Shown here in pieces: positions 34,082 through 46,572 of a stretch of DNA of 64,000 bases (positions are counted from its first letter, which is position 1; each line of letters starts with the position of its first letter). A program made the position numbers and the translations under genes. Source of the stretch: Brachionus manjavacas (lineage: Eukaryota; Rotifera; Eurotatoria; Ploima; Brachionidae); NCBI GenBank assembly GCA_019054805.1, contig JAHQIY010000003.1, positions 9,114,001-9,178,000 on the forward strand, in the 5' to 3' direction. The notes beneath the pieces are model-generated. The model saw nothing but the letters and a program-made list of their open reading frames with translations, did not search any database and had not been told where the DNA came from.

Positions 34082-36526
34082 ATGAGCTTGTACGAAGAAA
34101 AATATCAAAATTTCACGCGCTCTGTCAAATACTTTAAGAAAAATCGGGACTCATACCAACTGATGGAGGATGCGGACGCCTTCGAAAGTCTGCTGACAAT
34201 CAAAAATTTGTTCCAAGACGATTCTTTCTTGGAAAAAAACACCGATTGGAGCTGTTTGCTCAAGTATGAATTTGATAAAATTTTAACAACTCTTTTTTCT
34301 AGCTACAGTCAAATATGCAACTCGTTCAAGCTAAAAAATTATGAGTATAATGAAAAATTGTCAAATTTAGACGCCAAGTCAAATGATCGAACAATTTCCA
34401 TGCTCGTTTTTATCATTCAAATCACATACAACCTGACCCAAATGGCAAGTCTAAGCACCCAGTTGCATCTTTTCAATCAGCAATTGATCGATAACCACAT
34501 TATAGATATTCTGTTGGAATTCTATGAAAAAGATGTATTTCTAAACGAGTACAACAAGAGTCTGGACATTCACCATCTTATGATTTCCATTTTGAAAATT
34601 TTCAAGAATTTTTCCGAGCACAAATTTTTGAACAAAAAAATTTGGACCGAGCTGGACATGGAGCGAATTTTGGTCGAGTTCAGCAAAAAGTGTCGCCTAG
34701 AGAGCCAATTTAACAAAGAGCTCAACTTTGTTTACTCTAATTTGAAAGAAGAGTTCTCTGTGAAAAAGCTCTTGGACTTGTTGAACAATTGCACCGAGCC
34801 AGGAAGAATAATGAAAAACTATGACATTTACTGTATGTTTCTTAAGCTGTACAAAATGACTCAGACAAAAAGCTTCCAGGACTACGAGTCCTTGTTGAAT
34901 GACGAATTGTTTGCACACTTTGAAACAATGCTCTTCTATGCTTCGGAGAACAGGCTCAAATTTGACTTCGAGGACCAGGCCATTGAGCTAGACTATCCAA
35001 AAAATTCCCTAAGCTCAAACGAAACTCGAGTTTCGATGCTTCACTATTTGACCTCTTTGATTAACTCAATCTACTATTTTAAATCAAAGCGAAAAGACAA
35101 CCTAGCTGTGACAGACAACAAATTTTTCTTCATCTACATGAACATTTTGGGCGACAAGGAATTTGTGGAGCGCATTATCCAGTGTCCAGTGGATATTTGC
35201 TTTAACATTATTGAATTTGTCTATCTAGTATCTAGAAATTCACACAACGAGAGGACCATTTGGTCCGAACTTCAGGCCTACGAAATTTTACACCGCTTGG
35301 CCAAAATTCTACTAAAGAAAAATGAAAAAATGGACAATAGAGTGTTCTTGTGCTACTGGGTGATGTGTTTTGTGAGAGAAGAGACTTGGCCTGACACTGA
35401 TAAAACAGTGCGCACAACAATGGACATTTTGTTCCAGCAGCTCGACCCAGAAAACAAGAATCAAAACTGTTTGTTTGGTCTGAAAATTGCGAAAAAAAAT
35501 CTGCTCAATTGTTTGCGCCGTTTGGCACTGAATGCAGACTTCAAAAGAGCCATTTACAAAAAATTGGGTATCATTAAACACTTTGTTTATGATGGCGATG
35601 ATAAGGAGAAGTTCTATGCCTTGCGGCTGCTCATACAGCTGTGTTTCGATGCCAACTTGGTACTAGGTGTCCTTGAGGACAGAGACTTTTGTGATTTTAT
35701 GAGAAGTTTTTACGAAATTGAGCTCAGCAAGAACAGCAAGCTTTTTCACTCTGCCGAGTCGGTCTTGTGGCTGTTGAATTTGATCCCGGACGCGGATGAT
35801 CCGAGCTTTGAGCCTGGCTATCGGACTGTGGTAATGATTTCTTTTGACAAATGTGATGAAAATTTGTGCCAAAAGCTCAGGAAAAGGCTAGAAAACTCGG
35901 ACTTTTATGTAATCACCAGTCAAAGTAGCCAGCGCTGTTTTGGCGTTCAAAATTGCCACTTGTGTCTGGCTTTGGTAAACGAAAAGTATAGACTGAACGA
36001 ATACTGTCAGATAGAAGCTCGCTACGCCAAGCACATTGGCAAAGAACTCGTCAGAATCAACACACAGGAAAACTTCGAGGAAATAGATGGCTGGATATCA
36101 AGTGTGTTCAGTCAGACATTTTCTCTTAACTTATACACAAACGATTTGGACAAACCTATAAAGGCACTGCTCAATCATGTGAAATCACTGAATAATTTGG
36201 ACGAAAAGCGACCTAGGAGCAAGGAATCGAAAGAGGCTGATAGAATAAAACCTGCCAGCAGAAGGTCAAGTGATGTGGTGCCCACTTATGCTTGGTCTAG
36301 GGACCAGGTAGCTGAATGGTTGCAAAAAAAGAACATTAACAAATCTATTGTTGAAAACTTGGGCCAAATTGATGGAAAAATTTTGGCCGAGATTTATAAA
36401 ATTAAGTGTGAAAGTGTGGATTTTTTTTACCAACGTTTATTAGCTGAAAATGGTGATAAAATCAAATTAAGTGATATTGCTTTGCTTAAGAGTTGTTTGG
36501 ATGAATTATTCGAAGGTTCTGATTAA
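34082..36526 (+). CDS. ARM-TIR-SAM protein, SARM1-related, intronless
   Basis: A single open frame of 814 codons from ATG 34082 (AAAATGAG context; MSLYEEKYQNF). An in-frame ATG at 34019 would add 21 mostly hydrophobic residues, MITFLRISVDLFFKFLLLEP then K. Residues about 1-570 are helical, ARM/HEAT-like. A TIR domain starts near residue 580 (YRTVVMISFDKCDENLCQKL) and holds LNEYCQIEARYAKH near residue 645, which fits the CxxExxxA pattern around the catalytic glutamate of NAD-cleaving TIR domains. A SAM domain follows from about residue 734 (YAWSRDQVAEWLQKKNINKS) to the end. SARM1 has ARM-SAM-SAM-TIR, so the order here differs, and I give no gene symbol. It may cleave NAD in stress or immune signalling (inference). 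It is the only long intronless gene in the window and lies 146 bp after tRNA-Glu. Confidence 0.85.
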   Translation: MSLYEEKYQNFTRSVKYFKKNRDSYQLMEDADAFESLLTIKNLFQDDSFLEKNTDWSCLLKYEFDKILTTLFSSYSQICNSFKLKNYEYNEKLSNLDAKSNDRTISMLVFIIQITYNLTQMASLSTQLHLFNQQLIDNHIIDILLEFYEKDVFLNEYNKSLDIHHLMISILKIFKNFSEHKFLNKKIWTELDMERILVEFSKKCRLESQFNKELNFVYSNLKEEFSVKKLLDLLNNCTEPGRIMKNYDIYCMFLKLYKMTQTKSFQDYESLLNDELFAHFETMLFYASENRLKFDFEDQAIELDYPKNSLSSNETRVSMLHYLTSLINSIYYFKSKRKDNLAVTDNKFFFIYMNILGDKEFVERIIQCPVDICFNIIEFVYLVSRNSHNERTIWSELQAYEILHRLAKILLKKNEKMDNRVFLCYWVMCFVREETWPDTDKTVRTTMDILFQQLDPENKNQNCLFGLKIAKKNLLNCLRRLALNADFKRAIYKKLGIIKHFVYDGDDKEKFYALRLLIQLCFDANLVLGVLEDRDFCDFMRSFYEIELSKNSKLFHSAESVLWLLNLIPDADDPSFEPGYRTVVMISFDKCDENLCQKLRKRLENSDFYVITSQSSQRCFGVQNCHLCLALVNEKYRLNEYCQIEARYAKHIGKELVRINTQENFEEIDGWISSVFSQTFSLNLYTNDLDKPIKALLNHVKSLNNLDEKRPRSKESKEADRIKPASRRSSDVVPTYAWSRDQVAEWLQKKNINKSIVENLGQIDGKILAEIYKIKCESVDFFYQRLLAENGDKIKLSDIALLKSCLDELFEGSD

Positions 36527-37076
36527 AAATTTTCATTATTCTTTAAATAAAATTTCAAATTTTTTTTGGTAATTTATCATCCAAGTCTAAAAAGAAAAAA
36601 AAGTTTTTTTTTAACTCATGATTTTGAATTGTTGGAAAAAAAATATCCCGAAAAAAAAAGTTCATTAAAATAGGTTGAACTTATAATTTTAATTTTTTAA
36701 CAAAACAATAAAAAGTCTTTTTTTTTGGCTAGAAATCACCCAAATGCAGAAGACTTAAAAATAACAGCACCAATATCTTTTGTTACTCGACTTTACTCAA
36801 ACATAGTATTATATATTTTTTTTTAAATAAGAATAAAATTGTGTAAGTAAGCTTAAAGTTGGATTGAATTTTCATAAATAATCTTAAACTTCTAGGAAAA
36901 AATTGTAAATCAAAAATATTTTGAAGAAATTTTTTTATTAGTAGGTTTACGATATGTTTATTATATTTTTACAATATTTTTATATGTTTTTTTTAAACAA
37001 TTGAATTTTAGAAAAATCCATTATTAGTATGGTTTGAACTCAAATATGAATATTTATGAGATTTTTTTTTAAACAG

Positions 37077-37150
37077 CTACCATAACGAGACTGGACTAGC
37101 TTCGCTCTGCGGGCCTCCTATAGAAGCTTACACTCTAATTATTATTTTTA
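37077..37150 (+). mobile_element. Possible non-LTR element 3' tail
   Basis: A GC-richer patch beginning GCTACCATAACGAGACTGG, with CTTCGCTCTGCGGGCCTCC, ends in TTACACTCTAATTATTATT. The GCTACCATA start matches the 3' end at 11328 and the tail is triplet-like. Weak, as no ORF is present. Confidence 0.3.
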
Positions 37151-40100
37151 TTTTAATTGAAAATATCTTAGAAAAAATATAACTTCGAACGAGTGGTAAG
37201 TTTAATATTTTATTGCAATTTTTAATTAAATCAAAGAGATAAAATAATATTTTTTCTAGAATAAAAATTAAAACAAAACCCAAAACACAAAATTTTTTAG
37301 GAAGAAACAAAGAATATCTAGTTTATGATTAAGTTTTATATTTGCGGCCTAACTTTTTTGTTCACCATAACTCAATTAATTTTTTAATTAAATTAAAACT
37401 ATGAAAAAAAACATAAACTTTTGTTTAGTTTTAATTTTGATTGCATTTTTTCCCGATAATTTGCTTAGCATTCGTCTAATGCTAAACACAAGTCAATTTT
37501 ATAAATTAAACAATATATTTTCTAATGATTTGCTTTTTAGTAAGACGATTGTGGTGAATCAATTGTGTAATTTTTTATGAACCTATAGCCTATTTAAATT
37601 TATAGGTAAGATTGTCTTATTGAACTTATAGAAATTTTTTTATAGCTTTTTTGTAACAGTATTAGATTGTTTATTTAAAACCAGTGGTAAAAATTTAAAC
37701 AAATTATTAGAATGTCAATAAAATGAAAATTTTTCAGGATTTAATGTTTTATAATCTTTAATTTCAAAATTAAATTGATTGATTTTGAATTTTAAAGAGG
37801 GATCAAAAAGCAAACTTTCAAAATTAATGAAAAATTATAAATTTTACAATGTTAAATTTTTAAAGAAAATTAGGTAAAAATATTTAGGAATTAAAATTAA
37901 AATAATATTTTTTTGTAAATAATTTTAAATAAAAAAAATTATATTTTTACATTTTACATTTTTTAAACAAATATTTTTGAATATCAATCCTGGAACAAAC
38001 TTAATTTATATTAAATGTAATACATAGAAAATTTTATTTTAAAATAATTCTCGAAAAATTCTTTCAATTTAAAAAAAATCAATTCGACAAATTTCGAACC
38101 TAAAATTGAGGTTTATTCAATTTTTAAATTCTGAAATTATTACCAAAATAATTAGATTGTTAACTTGAAGTGTTGTAATTTTTTCCCCCTTGGAATTTTT
38201 TATTTTGCAATAAATAAGGCTCTTGAAGGAAAATTCCAAATATAATGCCACTTGATTTTTGCTAATAACTTAGTTAAGTAGTTTCTTTAAATGAGGGCTT
38301 TGCTTTAATTTTTATTTCAAGAATTAAAAAACAGTTCGTTTGCTTAAAGTGCTTACATTAATTACGAAAAAAAATTATTTATACTAGACTAGGCATATAA
38401 CAATTCCAAAAAAAAAATTAATAAATATTTTTCAATGTGGTGCAATTAAACTTGATTGAAAAGCAGAAATTATGTAATCAATAGCTGAAACAAATCATTA
38501 AGTCTTTTGAATGAATTTAAACGAAACATTTATTTTTTTTATATTTCTGGGATTTGTATAAAGTATCTTAATGGAAAAGCTTTGCTTTTTGGCACGATTG
38601 ATCGACAGCAATCTTGGCGTTATTTATGTAAGGTATAAACTAATTTTTTTTACTTTGAATAACTCAAGAACTATTTAAGAGTACACGTGAACAAAATAGT
38701 TCGCATTGCGTAATCTTTAAATTTAAGTTTTAGATCATTTTCAAATTTTTTTTATCTTTTTATCAAATATGTTATGCAACTAAAAATTATCCCTTTTAAA
38801 GTATATTCTATTAATCTGCATGAATTCCGAAAAGGATCTAATTAAATCTCTTTTTTATCAATTGCTTTAGATTATTGAAAAGCTTAAAGTTAAAATTTAT
38901 TTATTTATATTTTTAATTTTCAATTTTTCATCCAAGTGTATCGATTTTAGTTCCTACTAAATTATAATTTAATGTTTATAATTATTTAATTTGAGGGTTT
39001 TTAGATTAAAATATGATTTTGTTGTCATGAAATGTATCAAAATACTCTAAACAGTGCTTAGCAGGAAGTTGCTTGTTTTTTTTTAATTTTAATTCTTAAA
39101 ATCGATTTTTTTGTATAATTTTTTTTGACAGAACTCAATTCTCTTGAAAATTTTTTTAGCTTTGAACAAAAAATTTTCGAATCTGTCTTGAAATAACGAA
39201 ACCAAATGTTTCGACTGCTTAAAATTAATTTCTTTCTTATGCTAATAATTTTTTATTTCTAGCTCATCAATGCTAACAAAAAAATTGATTTAAATTTATT
39301 CATTTTTTTCAATCAAGGGCTAGATATTATTTTTTAAACTTTTATTTAAAAAAAAAGAAACATTGACAAATGTTATTTTTAAGAAGATTGTTCGACTATC
39401 AAATCGACATGATGTTTTTCTAATGATAAATTAATGAGTTTTAAATGCGACTCGAATAAACACACAATTCAAAGCTAAATGTATTTATCTTTTCTTCTAA
39501 ATCCTCGAATAAAATAGATATTTAAAAAATTTTTTTTTTGATTTATGCTTGTTTCATTATAATCCTTCGATATTCGATAAATGCATTTGCATTTAATTAT
39601 TTAGTCTGCTATGAAAAAAATTAAAAAAAATCTGAAAGGAACAAGTAAACTAATTTAATTTTTGTATATATATTTTTTCTTATCTAAATTTCCTACTTTT
39701 TTTATGAAAAATCACACAAATAAAAAAAAACTCTAATTAGATTAAAAAATATTAAGTTTCTTTTTTAATTAAAATAATAAAAATGATCTTAGATATGCTT
39801 AATTCCTTATTCTTTAGAGCGAAACACTTAAGTCCCACTTCAGAATTTTGTTCATTTTAATTTTATTAAAATTTAATTAACCAAACTATACTTTTAAAAG
39901 AATTCTAACCATACTGTCCAATTTTTTGTTTCTGATGGCCTTTTGACTTGGTTCCTAGCTTTAAAAAGTATGGGTTCTATGAATAATAATAAACCATGGT
40001 TAAAAATTTAAAAAAAGAAGAAAATAAATTTTAATTATTATTAATTAGATTCGATTCGATTTGGAGAAAATACAAAAAAGTTTTATATATTTTTCATTTC

Positions 40101-40534
40101 ATCTTTATTCTGTTAAATTATCACGATATCGGATGGTTTTTTGTAGAAAGTTATCTGATAAAGTCAACCAATTTTGAGCTTTTAGAAAATAAGTTTTTGA
40201 GTTTATTCATCTTTGTTCAAATCAAATTTTTGTTCCACTTTACACTCAAGGTCAACTTTATCTAGAGTCTCTAACTAAGAAAAAATAATAATTAAAAAGA
40301 ATTATTGGCATATTTAGAAGATTTTTAGAGTATTGTTAAAACACTGTTTTTTGGAATCTTTTTTTTAATATTTCTTAAGTAAAACTTGATAAGTAAAAAA
40401 TTTTGATACAAAATATTGATTAATTTTGTTATCGTGATTTTTGTGATCAGGTCAATTTTGATTTTTTTTTCAAGAACTTGAGACGAATCGAGTTCAAAAA
40501 TCGGTAATCATCAATTTATTAATATTTTATAAGT

Positions 40535-40630
40535 ATTAGTAGTAAGGGGTAGGCTACAAGTCGCGATTTGCATGAAGGATGATGCAAAACGCGATGGGTG
40601 ACGACACCCTGTGTGGTAGCCACTTGCCGT
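40535..40630 (-). repeat. Solo branched-hairpin 3' end with ACT-type tail
   Basis: Outer stem GGCTAC (40552-40557)/GTAGCC (40616-40621) encloses two perfect arms: TCGCG-a-TTTGCAT/ATGCAAA-a-CGCGA (40561-40594) and GGGTG-ACGA-CACCC (40596-40609). On the minus strand it is followed by TTACTACTAATAC. Same design as the LINE 3' ends at 11.3, 13.3 and 48.2 kb, with different sequence. Confidence 0.6.
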
Positions 40631-42061
40631 AAATAAGTTGCTGTTTTTAAGTAAAATTACTCATAAAATTGTATTGCTCTGATACATATTTACTAAAATA
40701 AATTTTTTAGGAGATATTTTACTTTTCAAAATTTAAGTTATTAAAAATTAAATTAATTATAAATTTTAAAAAATTTGAAAATTTTTTTCTTTAACTTTTT
40801 AGATTTTTCTGAAATTTAAATAAATCTATTTTAAATCCATTTGAAGAATTTTTTTCGCCAAATAATTTTTTGATTTTAATTGTTTGATTCTAATTTTTGT
40901 CTTGATCTGCTTAAGATTGGATATGAAGCTTACTTCTATAAATTTTTTATTTCAAAAGTATTTACAGAAGTGATTTTAGAAAACTTATGTAATTTTTTAA
41001 ATGCTGCTAAGATGCGTTTTTTGAAAAATCAGAGTTTAAAAATTCAATAAATTAAAAAAAATTAAATATTTCTTTTGTAAATACTCGAATTTAATGAGTT
41101 AGACAGACAAAGATTTATCTTTAAAAGACTTTAAAACTACTTTTAAATTGGAAAATAAATTTAGTAGAGTTAATATTCGAAAAATTTTACTTTAAAAGAA
41201 AAAGAGATATAGAAGCTTGTTAAACTAAACCTAAAACTTATAAGCACTGATTTTTTTAGTATATAATATTTATCAAAAAATAAAATGTTTCAAAAATTTG
41301 TTCATTATTACCCTTTATATTCATACATTAGCTTTTCCTCTTATTTGAAAACATAAAATTCTCAGCTGTTTAGTTTTATTATTTTTATTACCAATGTACC
41401 AACTAATAAAGTCTCTAAGCTAGATTTAATTTTTAGTTCAATCTAGCTATAATGGAAAGAAACTTCACATTTCAATCGAAATGTATTTTATTAATGTTGT
41501 GTGAGATTAAGCTTCTATTTAAGGCTCAGCTTTCAGGATCCTATTACTGATTAGCTCATTAATCTAACATGATGTATAGCTTTTCTATTAATTTCATATT
41601 CTCCTAAAACTTATTTCAAAACGAATCAAAAAGTCGTAATTATTTAGTGCTAAGAATATCTTAGGTGAAAGAGGTAAAAAATTTCATGAGGATGTTAAAC
41701 TTAGCTTTAATTAAAAGCTTGAATCAAGCATTAATCATTATTTTTAAGTAATTGCTTAAGATTGCATCAAATATCAATATAAAATTAAGTAAAATATATT
41801 TGACTTTTTAGTTATCTTAATGGAATCTATCTTCCTAAATTTCAAGGGTATTAAGAAAAATCAATTTTTCTAATTAAGCTTCCGCTCTTATTAAAACCAA
41901 AAGTGGATTGATGACAAAATTGAAATTAAGGAAGAGGAAATAATAATTTTTAAAAAAATTAATCTTAATTAAATAAATCTGGAGCAGACTTTTTATTTGC
42001 ATGATACGGTACAAACAGTAACAAAATTTGTTACATTTTTTGATAATCGAATATAAAGTAG

Positions 42062-42534
42062 CAGTGCTGGCACGATATAATGAATTTACCTTTTTTATCT
42101 CAGATAAGGTAGATTCACGATATTTTTGATAAATTTGGCCAAAAGAAATTTTAACTTTTTCTTGATAAAATTGGATTTTTTGAAGATTTTTTTTAATTAT
42201 TTTTTCAAATTTACAAATTCTTAAATTTGATTAACATTTTCGACCAAAATTCAAGTTAATTTTAGTGGTAAAAAAATATTGGATAGTAAAAAAAGAACAT
42301 CAAAAAAAGTAATTAGAAAAAATTAAAATGTTAGTTTTTGAATTTTATTTTCAATATTAAAGCTATCAAAGGAATAAATAATGGTTATTAGATAAGTAAA
42401 TAACTAAAATTAACGTCAATTTTGGACGAAAATTTCGATCAAATTTAAAATAAAAATTCTCATTCCGGAAAAATATTGTTAATTTACCATATTTAAAGTA
42501 AAAAATGTAAATTCAGCGTATCGGGGCAACGCTG
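42062..42534. mobile_element. Second hAT-like MITE family
   Basis: The left end is CAGTGCTGGCACGATATAAT then GAATTTACC; the right end inverted is CAGCGTTGCCCCGATACGCT then GAATTTAC. The element is 473 bp with no ORF. The 8-bp flanks (TAAAGTAG, TAGATGAT) do not match. Confidence 0.6.
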
Positions 42535-44597
42535 TAGATGATTATTTTTCTTGTAATTTTTAAATTGGTTCTGTAATTTCAACAAGCTGCCACAGGCATT
42601 GCTGAATCATTTCTTACATTCTTCAATTCAACAAAACAAATTACCCTAGAAAAAAATTTGGTTTGAAGATAGTGCATTTTGCAGGCTTGAAAAATTGCTT
42701 TACTTACACAACCAACTTTTTCTAATAGAGAAAAGATTTATTAATTTTTTATTTTTCATTTTGTTCTGTTCTTTCTGTACAGTATTTCCCATGGCTACTT
42801 TACAAAATTGGTTTAGAAATAAAAAAATCACTTTCAGAATAAAACTACTAAATTAAGTGTTTGTAGTCAATAAACTTAAAGGATTTTCTTAACCTAAAAT
42901 TATTTGTTTTCTTTGGCCTTTTTCGGGTAATTAGATTAACAAAATTTAGCTCATCGGGATAAAAGTAAGAATAAAGTTAGAAATAGTAAAACTTTTAATC
43001 AGATTTGTAAAAGATATACATAAAATTATTTTTATCTAATTTGAAAAATCAAATAAACCAGCACCGCCGAAAAGAATCTTAATTAAGATTCAAAATCATT
43101 TGTTTACTGTATATGTGTAAAATAAACTATGAATTACAGTAATAAAAAATTTAGTTTTAACAACTTTTTTCATTTTTATTTTAGACTAAAGCTTTCAAAA
43201 TTGCTTGAGATTTTTCAAAGCAAAAAATCTTAGCATTAAGTACTTTATGCGATTTTTTTTATCAATGAAATTAACTATTTTATTTTTTTTAGTTTATTTT
43301 ATGAAAAAATAACTTTGATATGCCTTATCAAAAGTTATTCATTCCTGTATTTTTCAAATATTTGCTTGTTTTGATAAATCTATTTTTTTTGTTATTTTTT
43401 GAAATTCAGTCAAATTGAGATTTAAGCCACTTAGTAAAAATTTCGCTTGTTTCAAGAGGAATCCTCTTCAAAAGTGAATTTTTTTTTAGCTTGCTACTAT
43501 TTATTTAAAATATCACTAAATTTTTTGATATTAATTTCAAAAATTGATGTATTTTAAAATTGAAGATTTGAATTTTCGCTTCAAATTTGTAATTTTTCAG
43601 TCACTAGGTTTCAAATATGTCTTTAAATTCTAAAATTCTACAATGAAAGATTATTCATCAACCTTAGACGAATTATCCTAATTAAAATTAAAATTTTTAC
43701 CAAATTCTGTACCAAATTTTTCGCGAATTTAGTATAATTCCCATTGATTTGAGTGTATTCAAAAAAGAGGTACAAAAAAACCTCTGCTACTCACACACCT
43801 TTATCTTTACCATTAAAAATAACTAAAAGGACAGTTTTTTTGTACATTTTTGGTTTTAGGCAAATGTTGGTAAATTCACTTTTGGAAAATACGCAAAATT
43901 AACAGAATTGCAGTAAATTTCCTCAAAATCTGGTAAATTCGCGAAAAGTGCTGTCCTGTGTCTCAGAGACAAACTTTTAATTTAAATTCTTTATTTTAAT
44001 TTAACTCTTTTTAAAAACCAAACTTAAAAATATTTTTATTTAAAATTTTTCCATTTCTAAAAGATTTGATTTAAGGAGCTATGAAAAGCTTTAGCTCTAA
44101 AGTAAATAAAATAGATAACGTAAAAGTACAAAAAAAGTTAAACCAAAATGTATGGTAAATGTATGGTTTTTTTAAAGCTTACCTTGGAATTAGATAAATT
44201 GATGTACTTAAATAATTTTTGAGGACACCTAATTTTAAATTTTTTTGAGCATGTTTTACAGCACTTGTTAAAAAATTAATTGAATACATATTTTTTGTAA
44301 AGCTGAGTCATTAATAAATTAAAATTAAAAGTTAAAAATCAGTTAGACTTTCCTTTCAACAGATATCATAAAAAGAATTAGAATGCTTGATTTTTTAAAT
44401 TTATTCAAAAAAGTAAAATCTTAAATATTGAAATATTAAAATATTAAATATATAATTTTAATGGTTAATTTACAAGTGTCATTTACAAGTGGCTTTTTTT
44501 TCTAGTAAAGCAAGGAACAAGTTGATTTTATTTTTCTTAATTTTTTAAGTCTTTTAAATAAAAACCCGAATGGTTTGTGTATTTGTAGAGTTTCGAG

Positions 44598-44720
44598 GGT
44601 TCAAAACCGGCTGAAGGTGAAAAATCTTCAAAATATATCTGCAGTACGGGGTCGATGTTTAGACCCCTTTCACCTTAAAAAAAGGAACCAGTTCTACTGG
44701 GTAATAATAGCGGTGTAAAA
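44598..44720 (+). repeat. SINE-like repeat, copy 2
   Basis: Begins at GGTTCAAAACC, close to a tRNA B-box, then CGGCTGAAGGTGAAAAATCT, and ends TACTGGGTAATAATAGCGGT. It aligns throughout with the copy at 27.8 kb. A hairpin (GCAGTAGCCTC/GAGGCTGCTGC) lies just downstream at about 44734-44770. A tRNA-derived SINE is possible but no clear A-box or poly-A tail is seen. Confidence 0.5.
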
Positions 44721-46572
44721 GATAAACTCAATGCAGTAGCCTCTGTGTCAGATTGCTCTGAGGCTGCTGCAAAAAGTGGAGAAAAAACTTTTAAACATTT
44801 TTATTCAAGATTAATAAATTGCTTTAAGATCAAGAGATCAATGTTGAAGTTTTCAACGTTTAAGCTTTCAATTTTCAATATGTATTTATTTTTTTAATTA
44901 TCAATTAAATAAATGAAGTGTTAATCAGTCTCATGAGGTATGGGCACTTGCCTTTTGATTTACCTTGAATCTATATAATTGTTGGCTTAGTTTCAGAAAT
45001 TAATTTTAATCAACTAGCTTCTTTAAACTATTCACATTCTCAAATTTAAAGGTAGCTTCTGTAGTTTTTTTTCACTTATTGACATCTTTTTATTATTTAT
45101 TAAAATAAGTTTTGTACTTTTATAAAAATCAACAAAAATTCTGAATTAAAAAAGAATATCGAAATATCAACGATTTAAATTTAAATATTTAATTTAAGTT
45201 TTAATATTTGGAATAGATTCATCTAGTATTTGAAAATCTATTTTAAAATTATAAATTTTTTGATGAGTTCTTTAAATTGATACTCTTAGATTGAGTCAGA
45301 CTTTTTTTCTTACACAAAAATCATTAAGTTAATAACATATAACTTAATTTGCTGCTCTTCTTTGAATCTTTTTCAAATGGCATTCGTTCAAAATTTAACT
45401 CACCAAAACAAAATTTAACAATTTAAATGAGTGATCTAGGGATTTTAAATTTTTAATGCTTTTTTGTCTTTTGATTTAAGCCAGCTTTAGCTTTTCAATT
45501 AAAATTTTTATTGTCGATTGAGCTAGAACAAGCTGAGCCTTTTTGGATCTTCACAGTACTTTTGTGAAATTGAATGTTGCAAAATTAGAATTCTAATTTG
45601 ATTTCGATTTTTAGAAATTATATAATCTAGTTTTGAAATTTGACATTTAATTTCATAGCTTGAGTAAAGGAATTTTGTACTTAGAATTTTTTTGAAATTT
45701 TGTTTACATCAATTAATTGAGATTTTTCTAAAAGCTAAATTAGAAGAAAGTAAATTCAATGCATTTTAGGACTCTTTTTTTATAGATTGTGAAAAACATA
45801 CCTTAAAGAAATTTGATTTATCATTTTTTTATTCAATCTATGTTAAAATTATAACTTTTTATTTCAAAACCGCAAATGGTTGTTCTTAAGCAAAGTTTGA
45901 AAGTGAACTAAACGCGTAGAAAACATTTCCAGGCTTTAAATAGTTATTTGAAAAAAAATCTAAAAATAATTTTGTGAGTAGCTGAACAATTTTAAGTAAA
46001 CATTTGTTTTTTATTTATTTAGTTATATGTTATCTTGCACCTTGCTAAAGCTAATTTTTATCTTAAAACTAAATTTTTCATTTTGCTGAGCTGAGAAGAT
46101 TGGAGTAAAAATATTTTTTAATTCTAGCGGTTCTTCTGATTTCATTTGAAAAGTTTAATATTTGAAATTTTGGAAGTATTAAAAAAATTGACTAATTCTT
46201 TCTATCACTTCATTTTTAATCATGAAAAACAAATAAAAATTAAAACTTAGAAATTAATCTTTAATTTAAATATGGAAAGCTTTTTTTATTTTAATGAATT
46301 TAATTAGTTTAACGAAATGTAACAAGTTTCTTTAATTACAGACAAAATAAAATTAATTCATTTTTTTCTAAATTTATTTAAATTAGTTTTTAAATTTCAA
46401 GGTAATTGATCCAAAAAAATCAAAAAATAATTATTTATTTGAATAGCCATATCATTTTTTTTCTAGAATCTAGCTAAAAATCAATATTTAATTTGTCAAC
46501 TAAATGAAGCTAATATAATGAAACAGATTCCAACAACATAACCGGATTTTTTTCCATCAAAAATATTTGAAT

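Larger units (their letters stand above)
36527..46566. other. Gene desert, 10 kb
   Basis: Extremely A+T-rich with no convincing exon. It holds a possible LINE tail (37.08 kb), a branched-hairpin element (40.55 kb), a hAT-like MITE (42.06 kb) and a SINE-like repeat (44.6 kb), listed separately. The upstream region of the DOMON gene begins at its right end. Confidence 0.6.

Noticed and set aside
35232-35581. Minus-strand frames inside the ARM-TIR-SAM gene
   Set aside because: Shadows of the 814-codon gene on the other strand.
40552-40621. Hammerhead or other self-cleaving ribozyme at the branched structures
   Set aside because: The three-way junction is suggestive, but neither strand shows CUGANGA and GAAA in the required places; the 3'-end structure of a LINE explains it better.
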